Origin: Roridomyces roridus
Taxonomy: Eukaryota; Basidiomycota; Agaricomycetes; Agaricales; Mycenaceae
NCBI GenBank assembly: GCA_029378245.1
Contig: JARKIF010000007.1
Location: 1,302,001-1,366,000, forward strand
Direction of reading: 5' to 3'
DNA length: 64,000 nt
The position numbers and the translations under genes are program-made. This document shows, one piece after another, positions 11,879 to 22,418 of this stretch (position 1 is the first letter of the stretch; every line of letters starts with the position of its first letter). Under the pieces are notes generated by a model, which was given only the letters and a program-made list of their open reading frames with translations, made no database searches and had not been told where the DNA came from.

Positions 11879-12020
11879 AGTGGCAAAGACGGCCTAAGAC
11901 GGAGTGTGCTCATTCGGTTACAGGGTCTATTGGGCGCCAGATAGCACAGCACGAGCAGGCAAAGGATTCCATAGTGGCAAAGACGGTCTAAGACGGAGTG
12001 CGCTTATTCGGTTACAGGGT
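11838..12020 (-). repeat. 94-bp imperfect tandem duplication over the transposase start
   Basis: The segment 11838-11926 recurs at 11932-12020 with a handful of substitutions. Each copy contains an ATG and the first codons of the zinc finger (MESFTCSYCAIRRP in the copy fused to the gene, MESFACSCCAIWRP in the upstream copy). The upstream copy is not in frame with the full gene. It lies between the two divergent genes of Plavaka-1, so it may alter promoter spacing. Confidence 0.85.
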
Positions 12021-12145
12021 GTACCAACTTCCTGGGTCCGCCGCAGCGCGACGCTTACTGATGCGTTATGTACCCAGCAACGAATATATTATGGTGCGAT
12101 CTTTGTTTTTTCTCTCTCTCTGTCTCTCTGTTTCCCTCCACCACC

Positions 12146-14249
12146 ATGTACGACTCCGAGGCTGATGAGCCGCCCGCCCAGACGGTCAAGCCGAAACCCC
12201 GTCGCCGCTCTCGAGATGATCTGTCGGGAAATGTCACCCTTACGGATCGCACGCGTGGTACTGCCCGCAAACCGTCGGAGAGACAGGCGGTTGCCGGTAA
12301 GCATGCTGTTGATTGCTTGCTTCTTGCTCATGCTAATGACTGGCTTCACAGACAAAGAGAATGCTGCAGCCGCAACACAAAAGCTCCAGGCTGCGCAGAA
12401 GAAAATTGCCAAGATGGAGAAAAAAATGAAAGAGATGGAGAAGTCTGGTAAGCGGCCTGTTCTGGCTTTTTCTGAGCACTGACACGCTACACTAGGCGGC
12501 GTCCCCACGGCTCAGGCGGAGGACGACGACGATTTCGAGAGCGAAGAGCGGGATGATGAGTCGGATGGTGTTTTTGCCTCCCGGGTGCGTGACGCTCCCT
12601 TCTGCCACATCTGGTTAACAAGCCATAGATTACACCCCTTCCTCTACTTCCTGTCCCCCTTCCTCACCCGACGCCTGTGATTCGCAAGGTCCAGAGCTCG
12701 CAATCGACTACCCACTTCTCCCCTCGCACATTCAAGTCCCTTCCAGAGCCCGCGACCGCTCAGCGCCCGGGAGGCAGTACCATCAATGTCTCGACCCTGG
12801 CTCCTGACCACAATGATGAGGGCACGAATGGCATGGATATTGAGGAGGATGATATAGATCCCGTACCGGTGCGTTCACAATCTTGGGTCCCGATTGCTTG
12901 CTGAATGTTATACAGGTGCGATACGCACCTGCCCCTGCCCGTGCCGCGCCCTTGCCGGCGGTGGCAGCGTGTCTCCAACCCACCACTGGCGACAAGCGTG
13001 TGCGGGCGGCGGCCGTCGATGATACCTCTGCCCCACCCGCCAAACGTTCGACCAAACCCAAGTTGCGGGAGTCCAAGTACCGTGAGGACTTTGTCGCTGG
13101 TCCAAAACCGAAGGCTGGTGACTACGAGCCCGTCGTGGAGGCTCTGATCCTTCGGGCTTGTGGCGAGTATTCAGCTCGCATACTCACCCTGAACCCCTTC
13201 CCCTCAACCGCCTTCCAACTTCAGTGGGCCCAACAGTGTTGGGACAACGCCAACATTGCGGCGGACGAAGCTCTGGCCGAAGGTGAGCGACCTGTGCGCT
13301 ACCAGGTCACCGAGCGCATCAAAAAGATTGTATGCCCTTTCATCGTTCATGTTCATCGCTGACACTTCTACAGATCGGCAAACGCGGATCGCACATTCGC
13401 GGCAAGGTCGTCGAGAGCTTACGGCCGCTCTTCGCCGCTCACTTCAAACTCAAACGCAGCAGCCAACGGGGTGTCATCATCACCAACAAGATACGGATTA
13501 CGCATCTCATCGACTACTCCGCCTTCCACTACAAGGTCTGCTTTTTTTTCCCCCCTGCCCACTGTTTGCTCAATGCTCTGTAGGATTTTGTCGTGTGCCA
13601 AGGATTCGGCGGCGCAGCTATCCTCAGCTCGGCCCGCGGCCATTACGTCTTTAGGGACAAAAACTCGTTGGCTATCATCTTTCGATCATACTTCTATCCC
13701 CTCCCACCACCGTTCATTGCGCTGGAGTTCACTGTGGTGTGTGCTCTCAATTCACTCTTATCTGATCATTGATACTCGTCAGCTGCAACATCTCGGGGAT
13801 GAATGGTCCACCGGATCTCCGATTGTCAAGAAGTTCACCGAAAAGGACAACACCAAGATCTTCCTCACGCATCTGAACGACGTCAAGAAGTGGTGTGAAG
13901 CAAGTCCCGAGGTGACGACCAAAATTCGCACCAAATGGTACAACCGCGCTGCGTGAGTTACATCTATCTCTGTTCATTTGAAACACCGACCTCATCTTTC
14001 CCTAGCCAATCAATTGGCCCCCAGCCACTCGCGGCGGTGAACACCAACATCTCCTGGACACAGATGAAATTCCTTCACGCGGAACTGGAAGGCCGGACGG
14101 GAGAGACCGACAGCGAAGCAGAGGAATCCCTGGATGAGGACGAGGAGGGCGAGGATGACGCAGACGGTTTCAACGCGGGTGACGAGGACGGTTCCAACGC
14201 GGGTGACGAGAACAATTCGAACGCGGGTGACGAAAACCCCACGCCGTAA
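12146..14249 (+). CDS. DUF6532 accessory protein of Plavaka-1
   Basis: Starts at MYDSEADEPPAQTVKPKPRR (12146) with a basic region, then a coiled-coil-like stretch AAAATQKLQAAQKKIAKMEK near 12361-12420. The DUF6532 core begins at RESKYREDF (near 13068) and runs through GSHIRGKVVESLRPLFAAHF, the GQxF-like segment VCQGFGGAAIL and FYPLPPPFIALEFTVV, to WYNRAA near 13950. The acidic C-terminus repeats NAGDED/NAGDEN and stops at 14249. About eight short introns leave roughly 550 residues. It is divergent from the transposase inside the same element, and a homologous gene occupies the same relative position in Plavaka-2. By analogy with TnpA of En/Spm it may bind the subterminal repeats. The biochemical function of DUF6532 is not known to me. 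Confidence 0.75.
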
Positions 14250-14384
14250 TCTAGTACATTATGCTTGCTATTAATTCGAATGTGAATTTTGTTCGCTTTC
14301 ATTTGGTGTGGATCACAAACTATTGAAGAACAATTGGACCATCTACCTATACATAGTGCCGTGCAACCAAGCTCTGAGTGCAGC

Positions 14385-14540
14385 AGTAGCCTCGGTAGCT
14401 GATTACTACCGAGCGCTCCGGATGGCTACCGAGCACATACGCGAGAGCTACCTGGAGCTACCGGGCATTGGCAGGAGAGCTACCAAGGACCTAATAGGAG
14501 GGGACTTGGCTACCGGGATACTGGAACTACGGAGAACTCA
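14385..14540 (-). repeat. Plavaka-1 right subterminal repeats, GCTACC / CTACC
   Basis: About nine copies of GCTAC or its complement GTAGC lie near the right end. Most are in the opposite orientation to those at the left end, so the two arrays mirror each other. Spacing of 9-10 bases recurs (GTAGCCTCGGTAGC, GCTACCTGGAGCTACC). Confidence 0.78.
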
Positions 14541-14575
14541 GAGAGCGACAGAGCCAAGCTCATTTTTTCCTGATG

Positions 14576-16143
14576 TGTGGCGTCTTCTCAGATACCGGAT
14601 GCACGAGGAAAAACCTACAGTTGTACGACTACAGCTCCATCTCCCTGCTGAGCAAACAATTGTGTTTGCAGAAGACGACGACCCAGAGGAGGTCTTAGCC
14701 CGTGCAGGAAACAAGGACACAACATTGACGGCATACTTCAAAGCAAATGAGCTATTTCCACATGCACGGCAATATTTGTACCAAGAATTTCCTCAGCATT
14801 TTGTATTCCAGAAAAAAATCACCAAGTGGAAAGCCAGGGATCGTGGATTTGCCATTGGACGGATGTATTTTGCAGGCCCATCCTCTGGCGCTCGATTCTA
14901 TTTGAGGCTGCTTCTCACCGTTGTCCGTGGGGCAACATCTTTTGAAAATCTCTGTGTTGTGAACGGTGTCTCCTACTATCCAAACTTCCGTGATGCTTGC
15001 TTGGCACGAGGCCTTCTGGAGGATGATAATGAATGGGAGCAATGTTTACAGGAAGCTGTTGATATGCAGACAGGAAGTCAACTCCGGCAGCTGTTTGCAA
15101 CCATTTTGAAGGAGAACTGGCCACTCCAGGATCCTGTTGGACTCTGGGATCATTTCAAAGCCAATATTTGTGATGATGTCAGATATCAACTCATTCATAA
15201 AGGCCTGGCTGCAGATCCTACAGAGGAGCAGGTATTTGACTATGGATTATATCTCTTGGAGAAAAATCTTCTTGGGTCAGGAAAGTCCTTGGCTGACTTT
15301 CCTCCAATGCCACAGCCAGTTGCAAATTGGGCTCAGTTGGAGGGCAATCATTTGATAGCAGAACAACTTGCATATGATCGAGAGGAGCAGAGGCAGTTGG
15401 CTGAACCACGCATTGCCAATCTCAACAATGAGCAGCGGACGGCTTTTGAAGCCATCATAAATTCAGTTCGCAACAATCTTCCACAATTGTTTTTCCTCAA
15501 TGGACCTGGGGGCACCGGAAAGACTCATGTGTATAACACCCTTTGCTATGCTCTCCGTGGCGATGGACATATTGTTCTCTGTGTTGCTTCCTCTGGCATT
15601 GCAGCATTGCTTTTGATTGGTGGCCGCACATCTCATTCCCGGTTCAAAATTCCAATTGAACTCTATGATGGGAGAACCTGCCCAATTAAGAAAGGCACAA
15701 TGTTGGCTGAGCTTTTGACCAAGGTGATATTGATGTATGGAATCCAGGCTTAATTTGCCTAATGCTTTTCACAGGTTGCATTGATTATCTGGGATGAATT
15801 GCCTGCTCAGGATCGCCGTGCAGCTGAAGCAGTGGACAAGACGATGCAAGATCTGCGAAACGACTTCACACGTCCATATGGTGGAGTGACTGTCGTTTAT
15901 GGAGGAGACTGGCAGCAGACTCTGCCTGTTATTGAGAAGGGAACCCGAGAAGAAATTGTTGGGTTCTGCATGCAGGGATCCTACCTGTGGGAAAATGTCA
16001 AGGTTCTACGACTCATCCAAAACATGCGGCTTGGTGGACCCAATGGGTCAGATGATGACAAGGAATTTGCCTGCTGGCTTCTTGATGTTGGCCATGGGAG
16101 GAATTCTGACGACCAGGGCAACATTAAACTTCCGCCCAATATG
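14576..16143 (+). pseudogene. Helitron RepHel protein, helicase block (PIF1-like, motifs I-II)
   Basis: Continues the Helitron protein after Plavaka-1. WRLLRYRMHEEKPTVVRLQL is followed by the RepHel middle region (FVVQ-type segment FYLRLLLTVVRGATSFENL near 14900-14955). The SF1B helicase core has Walker A GPGGTGKTHVYNTL (near 15510-15550), motif Ia SSGIAALLLIGGRTSHSRF, an intron at 15724-15774, then Walker B LIIWDELPAQD and GGDWQQTLPVIEKG. It would unwind DNA during rolling-circle transposition. Reading stops at LPPNM, where Plavaka-2 begins. This block itself is open throughout; only its context is broken. Confidence 0.88.
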
Positions 16144-16177
16144 CATCAGGAAAAATCCACCTGACGATGGAGAGTGA

Positions 16178-16350
16178 TGTAGACAACATAGATCGGGTAG
16201 AACTTTTGACTTCCCCCTAGTTTATAGGACTATGTAGTTCAACCTCGGAATTATATTTCACTACAATGATCTACATTTCTTGGCAGATGATCTATGTCAA
16301 GTCGGAGATCTGTACCGCTGTAGCCCAACATCGAGCAATGTAGAGCAGGG
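16178..16350. repeat. Plavaka-2 left subterminal repeats, TGTAGAT/GATCTACA type
   Basis: Several copies of GATCTACA, GATCTATG, TGTAGA and ATGTAG in both orientations occur in the first 200 bases. The motif is not the GTAGC of Plavaka-1, although both include GTAG. Confidence 0.65.
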
Positions 16351-16452
16351 TAAACCATGCTCGAGTCACATATTCAATGCCCAAATTATATACTCAGGGA
16401 GCACACAAAAGAAAGAGGAAAAAAATAAATATTCAGGCAGCTGTCAAGGTAT

Positions 16453-18699
16453 CTACTCGTCGTCCTCCTCGTCACCAGCAAGCATCTCAGCATCTTCATC
16501 CTCATCATCCTCGGCCCGCATCTCGTTGTCCTCATCATCACCTCCGCGGTCCTCATCATCACCCTCATGGTCCTCATCACCGCTCATCTGGGCGTCCTCA
16601 AACTCCTTCATGGCAGCGGCGATATCGGATGGGAGAAGGGCGCCTCGAGACATCGTCGCCCGGGGTTCGGCACCGGAATGAGCACTGCAGGAAGCTCAGC
16701 GGAGCCAAGGGGGAATAAGGATAGACGCACCGTCCATTGTCATGGAGATCTTGAAGGATCTTGTCGAGAATGCCGTATTTTTTGGTGGCCACGGCGAATT
16801 CCTCGAGGGTTGAGACGTGGCGTTGATAGACTTCACGGTATTCGCTAGCGGTGAAGGGGATGTCGGTGCGAATGCCGGTGGCCCACTCGTCAACGCAATT
16901 GTCAAACTTGAGAAGAATCAGCACGGAACGGGGATGAAAGGATGGACATACCACTGTCAAGACGAGTGCCAGAGTGACAAGCGGCAACGGGTCGAAGTAA
17001 TCCGGTAAGGTGGCACCGGGTGCCCGACGATTGGGGAAAATGGCGGCATTGACGAGCTTTTGAATGGCACGGTTGCGGAATATGCCCGTGCGGGTCGAAG
17101 GATCCTGATGATGACATGAGACGGCGGCTGCAATGAGAAAACCAGTGACGCACCCGGAAGAACAATGCATTGTCCTCCTTCAGGCTCTCCGCGATCTGCC
17201 GATTCCGCTTGATGGCCTCCTTGCTCTCGCCGCTAGAGAAGTCAAAGAGGAGCTCGGCAATGGGTCGGGCCTTGGTCTTGAGCTCCCCCCGCACGTGCGA
17301 GTCGCGGGTGGTAATCTATAGACAAAACATCAAAGAGGGCGGACAAGGACACGAAACACTTACAAGCTTGCTCAAGGCCGGTGTGAGCTCCATGGTCACA
17401 CCCAGGCGCTCGCATGCGATGCGCCAGCTCTCCCGAACCCACTCTAGCTCCTGCTTGGGGTCGGGGAAGGCGCACCGGACTAGGACAAAGACACGGAAGA
17501 AGAGGATGGCCAGGCCAAGGGCCTCCTGAGTCGTATCATCATAGTCCTTTGCCTTGGCACGCCCTCCGTTGTTCAGACGCTGGGCCTGCATCACACGGAG
17601 GTCAAGCCGCGGCAGTGGCGGATCACGCCTCTTCTCTCCGGTCTGTGGAGAGGCTGATCGAGCCGGACGCGGGGAGGGAGAGCGGCGGGGAGCCGGCAGG
17701 CTTGGCCGAGTGTCGGTAGGGGTGTGGCGTAGGTTGAGGGTGACGTGGTTTGGCACGCGCCTGCCGTTGGCCATATCCCGTAGCTATATCAATTGTCAGT
17801 ACCATAAATACAGAGTATGCATTAAAAACTCACAATCGGCGAAGATGACCGAGCTGGCGGCGGAGAAGGATCCATTCCCCGGAACGTCGGACGCTGGGGC
17901 TCGGGTGCAGGGGCCGGGAGACGACGCCAGCTGGGGGGAGTCGATTCACGGCGACCACGAGACAGCGTGGAAGACGATCCGCGGCCGTCATGCCCAGGGT
18001 CAGCGTGGTGCTGAGACATCTGTCGATACTCTTCACCATAGTTGCGGCGGCCATCATCGATGTTGGTCTGGTGTTGCGGCGGACGAGGTACCTTGCTGCT
18101 CCGCTCGATGAGGACTTGCTTCTGCTTGACCGCAGCGGGGCGGGACGGAACTGGGCGGAAGGACAGCTTGAATATTCGTTAGGTACTGCACCCTCATCGA
18201 AAAAGGATGGAACGTACGTTGGTGTCTGCACGGGGCGCTGGGCGGTCGTCGTCATCCTCGCTATCGAGAACACCCGCAGCACGCTGAAGAGCCCGAGCGG
18301 TTTTAGCCACCTTGGCGGTCTTTGTGGCTTGGCGAGCCTCGTCCGCGAGAGCCTCGTCGACTGCATATCAGGTGTCAGCAAGAAGCAAAAATACCAAAGG
18401 TGCGGACTTACTCAAAGCTTGCTGTTTTTCGCTCGGGCGACGTGCACGTCGACCAATGGGGGCGTCGTCATCGTCTTCGTAGTCGCCTCCACGGTTACCG
18501 CCACGGTCAGATGCTGCAGAAATCATTACTGGTGAGTAACAAAGATAATAGAGGACGCACCCTTGGCATGCATCGAATTGAGTTGGTCCGACTGATTTTC
18601 TTGATTGGTGCCACGGGCAGCGGCGGGGATGGAGCGAGACAAGTCGCGAGCTGTGGCACACGACTGGGTAGCAGGGGTGGTTTTCTGGGTGTTGGCCAT
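16453..18699 (-). CDS. DUF6532 accessory protein of Plavaka-2
   Basis: Starts at MANTQKTTPATQS (18699) with a disordered basic/acidic N-terminus. The DUF6532 core then runs over several exons: PKQELEWVRESWRIACERLG, SHVRGELKTKARPIAELLFD, GIFRNRAIQKLVNAAIFPNR and FDPLPLVTLALVLTVV, then CVDEWATGIRTDIPF followed by YREVYQRHVSTLEEF. The C-terminus is very acidic (repeats of DEDHEGDDEDRGG) and stops at 16453. Roughly 580 residues after splicing. It is the counterpart of the DUF6532 gene of Plavaka-1 and is again divergent from the transposase. It probably acts with the transposase in mobilisation or silencing of the element; that role is inferred from position only. Confidence 0.75.
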
Positions 18700-19066
18700 T
18701 GAGAGGAAGTGCGATGCAAATTAGCAGAGGCGGGCTCGAGAGAGTGGGGTACACACCTCCAGGTCGGGCTCATTTTATACGGATGGGCCTTGTTGAATGC
18801 GCGGCTTGTTTGTCTGGTCACCACCCCTCAGCGCGTACGCGCCTTGAATCAACAAAGCGCGTTTGTATAAAGGGTTGGTGGTGGTGGGGAGCAAGAGAGA
18901 GAGGCCAGGTTTGTCGGGGAAGTCACGAGTGTGTGCCCGTCGACGAGCGGCCGCTGATGACCTCACTGAGCTGGCTTACAAAGTAGCTAGGAAATATACT
19001 CACCCGGACAACACCCGGATACGCGGGCATTATTGAGCGCGTTTGCCGTCCTTCATTGCCGTCGAA

Positions 19067-22000
19067 ATGGAATCGCGCTGCCCGTACTGTTTTCGTCCTG
19101 CAAAAAATGTCACGCGCCATATCAGCCACGCTCCGGCATGTGCCTCAAAGTGGAGGGAAGAGCTTGGGCACGACCTCTCTGTTACGGCATCCGTTCAGCC
19201 CACGGCTTTGATCGAGACTGAGGACGGCGTACCTGCTCAGACAGAATCACATCTTCTGGACGCCGAAGGCGACTTTCCGATGGATATCGGCGACGATTTT
19301 ATGCCCACAGCACCAACACCACCCCCCGAGCTTCGAGAGACCCTCCCAGATCGTCGATCGACTGTGCAGGAGGTAGAGGACGAGGGAGACCTGTTCCAGC
19401 GCGCCTACGAATCGTTCGATGAGCCAGAGCTGCGCGCTGGACAGCCCTGCAGATCTTCTCGCGTTAACACGATCTTGGAGGAATGGCGTGAGAAGCAGCA
19501 GGCAGTCGGCGAGTCAGAGTACTCACCCTTTGTGGGGGAGGATGAATGGGAGCTCGCGCAGTGGCTGTCAAAGAACGTCAGCCAGACGGCGACGGACGAG
19601 TTTCTGAAGCTTTCAATGGTGAGTGTAGTGCTCCTGCTGCAATACGAATCACTCACCGGACGCTCACAGACCAAGAAGAACGAACTGTCGTTCCACAACA
19701 ACCGTGCCTTCCTCCAAAAGATCGACGCACTCCCCACCGGCCCAGGCTGGAGCTGCGAGATCATGAGTGTTGTCGGAAACGTGAAGGATGAGGACGGCAA
19801 TCTATTGACCAAGGACCTCGAGTTGTGGATGCGTGATCCCGTTGAGTGCATTCAGCAACTCATGGGAAACCCGCTCTTCAAAGAGCACATGGTATATGCA
19901 CCCGAGCACGCATACACAAGCGCGAAGGGTACCACGCGTGTGCTGGACGAGATGTGGACGGGGAATTGGTGGTGGGAGATCCAGGTACGTGCTTCATTCA
20001 TCTAATTGAGACCCAAACTTGACGCAGACGACAGAAACGCTTACCGCCGGGCGCCTGCGTGTCAGGCGTCATCCTCTCCTCCGACAAGACGAAGCTCTCC
20101 AATTTCCAGGGCGATAAGACGGCGTGGCCAGTATACCTCACCATCGGCAATATCTCGAAAGAGATTCGTCGTCAGCCTTCGAAACACGCAACGGTTCTGG
20201 TCGGGTACTTACCTGTCTCGAAGCTGACATGCTTCTCCGACAACACGCGATCGCTCGAGGGCTACCGCGTCTTTCACAAGGCGATGGCTAAGATCCTCGA
20301 GCCGTTGATCTCCGCCGGAAAGAACGGTGTCGAGGTGGTGTGCTCGGACGGCTGGAAGCGCCTCGTGTTTCCGATCCTGGCGGCCTACGTCGCAGATTAC
20401 CCTGAGCAGTGCCTCATTGCGTGCTGCAAGCAGAACCGCTGCCCCGTATGTCGTGTTTCCCCCAACGAACGCGGGAATCTCGTCGCCTCACTCCTGCGTG
20501 ACGAGACGGAGACTTTGAAGATGCTCGAGGAGCACCGTCTGCGCAAGGAATCAGCGCAATTCGAGGCCGACGGGATACATGAGGTGTACGAACCGTTTTG
20601 GAAGCAGCTCCCCCACACGAATATCTTCCAATGCTTCACTCCCGATCTCCTCCACCAAGTGTACAAGGGCGTCTTCAAGGATCATCTAGTCAGCTGGTGT
20701 GAGAAGCTGATAGGCGCGACCGAGCTTGACGCTCGTTTCAAGGCGATGGGTGTATTTCCGGGGTTGCGCCTTTTCCGCAAGGGAATCTCGACGGTGTCGC
20801 AGTGGACGGGGACGGAGTACAAGGAGATGATGCGCATCTTCATGGGCGTCATGGCGGGAGCAGTCAAGCCGCAAGTTCTCACCGTCGTCAAAGCCGTAAT
20901 TGATTTCATTTACCACGCCGAGCTCCAGCTTCACACCTCCATCACCCTCGCCGCACTTCAGCGCGCGCTCGAGATCTTCCACGAGAACAAGGATATCCTC
21001 ATCAAGCTCAAGGTCCGACAGCACTTCAATATCCCGAAACTCCACAATATCCAGCATTACGTCGACTTTATCTGGGCGCTCGGCAGTCCCGACGGCTACA
21101 ACACTGAGTCCCCCGAACGCCTCCACATCGACTTTGCCAAGAAGGCCTATCGCGCCAGCAACAAACGCGATTACACCGAGCAGATGACCCTCTGGCTGCA
21201 GCGCCAGGAGGCCGTGGCCCTCCGGCGATCCTATATTGGGTGGCTCGAGACGGAACGCGCGAGTCCACCGCCTGACTCGGAATCCCCGGCCTCGGATAGC
21301 TCGGACTCAGAGGACGACGTCTCGGACTCAGAGTCCTCCATTCCTGCGATGCTGTCTCCGGCAGTATCGTATGCTGTAGCCAAGCGCCCGGCTCACGTCG
21401 CTCTCACGGTCGGGCATTTACAGGACAAGTACGGCGCCCTCGATATTGTCCCCGCTCTCACCGCCTTCATCAAATCCCGCTCCACCAAAGCCCCGTCCAT
21501 CCTTCCTTCCATCCACGACCGCTTTGACGTGTACAACCAACTCACCCTTCGTCTTCTACCTAATCTTTATCTTTCCGACAAAATTCATACCGTCCGAATA
21601 CGTGCCGTCCCGGAGATTGTGCGCACCGGCGTGCGGCGTGCTACTAGCCCTGCCGTGTTTGATACTGCGCTTATTGTTGACAAACCCGGGATGGATCTTC
21701 AACTCGGGGAAGACGGTGAGCTCATGCACCGTGTCTCTTAATGTATATCTTGCTAACATCAGTACAGGACCTCGGCCAGCGCAGATACGTGCAATCTTTA
21801 GGCTCCCTCGACAATTTGGCAACTTCCCCCACCCTCTCGCTTACGTTGAATGGTTCACGACGCCTCGGATGGATTCTTCTGTTGGGATGTACACAACACA
21901 CCGCTCACGGCGACACGGTGAACGCAATGCAGCCGTTGTGTCCGTGGATGATATTGTGAGCGAGTGTCATCTCATGGGTAAGTGTGGGAGTTCTATTGAC

Positions 22001-22099
22001 TCTGCATGGACTTGCCACAACGTGTTGGAGTCTGCGACTAATTTCTACATTAATCCGTACATTTCCTTAGACTTCTTCATACGACACACAATATATTGA
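19067..22099 (+). CDS. Plavaka transposase (element 2)
   Basis: Starts at MESRCPYCFRPAKNVTRH (19067), a C-x2-C...H...C zinc finger. A first intron begins near 19620. WTGNWWWEIQ precedes a second intron, followed by RQKRLPPGACVSGVILSSDK and the core: DKTAWPVYLTIGNISKEI, TVLVGYLPVSKL, FPILAAYVADYPEQCLIACC, CPVCRVSPNERGN, FQCFTPDLLHQVYKGVFKDH, GISTVSQWTGTEYKEM and YNTESPERLHIDFAKKAYRA. The C-terminal exons contain FPHPLAYVEWF and end at 22099. The long central exon is open for 560 codons. The protein should act on the CATCAG ends. Compared with the element-1 transposase it is collinear but diverged, so this is not a recent duplication. Confidence 0.9.
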
Positions 22100-22246
22100 G
22101 TCTGATTTCAGTGACGGGACCAGATTGAGACCTGAGACAGCGTCGACCGAGCTTGCGTCATTCAATCTTGTGATTCTCAAATTCTTCCTTCTCCATGTGC
22201 TACTATTGCCAATGTCAGTTACATTTTCCCAGCCCAATGCTTAGAT

Positions 22247-22340
22247 AGCTGATGTAGATCATAGTAACAATGGCGCCGATCAATGTTGATCTACATCTTC
22301 CGGTGTATCAACTACCACGCCAACATTGGATACAAAGCCG
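22247..22340. repeat. Plavaka-2 right subterminal repeats, ATGTAGATC / GATCTACAT
   Basis: GATGTAGATCAT and GATCTACATCT form a near-perfect inverted pair about 45 bases apart. They match the GATCTACAT motif at the left end of the same element. Confidence 0.7.
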
Positions 22341-22418
22341 ATGCCCGGATCTATATGGACCTATGATGCCCTTGATAGCCTTGGCGCGCCGCAAAATCTT
22401 CGGCGATTTTTCCTGATG

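Larger units (their letters stand above)
8372..14575 (-). mobile_element. Plavaka-family DNA transposon 1 (6,204 bp), nested in the Helitron
   Basis: It starts with CATCAGCAAAAA and ends with the complement of CATCAGGAAAAA, and is flanked by TG on both sides (8370-8371 and 14576-14577). Removing it with one TG joins SAPEAV to WRLLRYRMHEE, the exact Helitron consensus, which fixes both borders. It contains a Plavaka transposase gene on the minus strand and a DUF6532 gene on the plus strand, head to head. Both terminal regions carry GTAGC/GCTAC repeats. Plavaka transposases belong to the CACTA/EnSpm-related group, which fits the short duplication and the subterminal repeats. Both genes look intact, so the element could be recently active. 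Confidence 0.93.
16144..22418 (+). mobile_element. Plavaka-family DNA transposon 2 (6,275 bp), nested in the Helitron
   Basis: The ends are CATCAGGAAAAAT and its exact complement, flanked by TG at 16142-16143 and 22419-22420. Removing the element with one TG joins LPPNM to RLPTNTVDCMVQEIYPGL, the Helitron consensus, so the borders are fixed to the base. It encodes a transposase on the plus strand and a DUF6532 protein on the minus strand, head to head, the mirror image of Plavaka-1. It shares the terminal CATCAG motif with element 1, but its subterminal repeats (GATCTACAT type) and protein sequences differ clearly, so the two belong to different subfamilies. Both genes appear open, so the copy may be autonomous. 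Confidence 0.93.

Noticed and set aside
14308..14575. Extra N-terminal domain of the helicase ORF that starts at 14308
   Set aside because: Bases up to 14575 are the right end of Plavaka-1 (GCTAC repeats and CATCAG tip). The open frame across the junction is accidental.
16386..16653. Short acidic ORFs with MRT/GDEDRGG repeats as separate genes
   Set aside because: The acidic frame is the last exon of the Plavaka-2 DUF6532 gene; the other frames are shadows of the same repeat.
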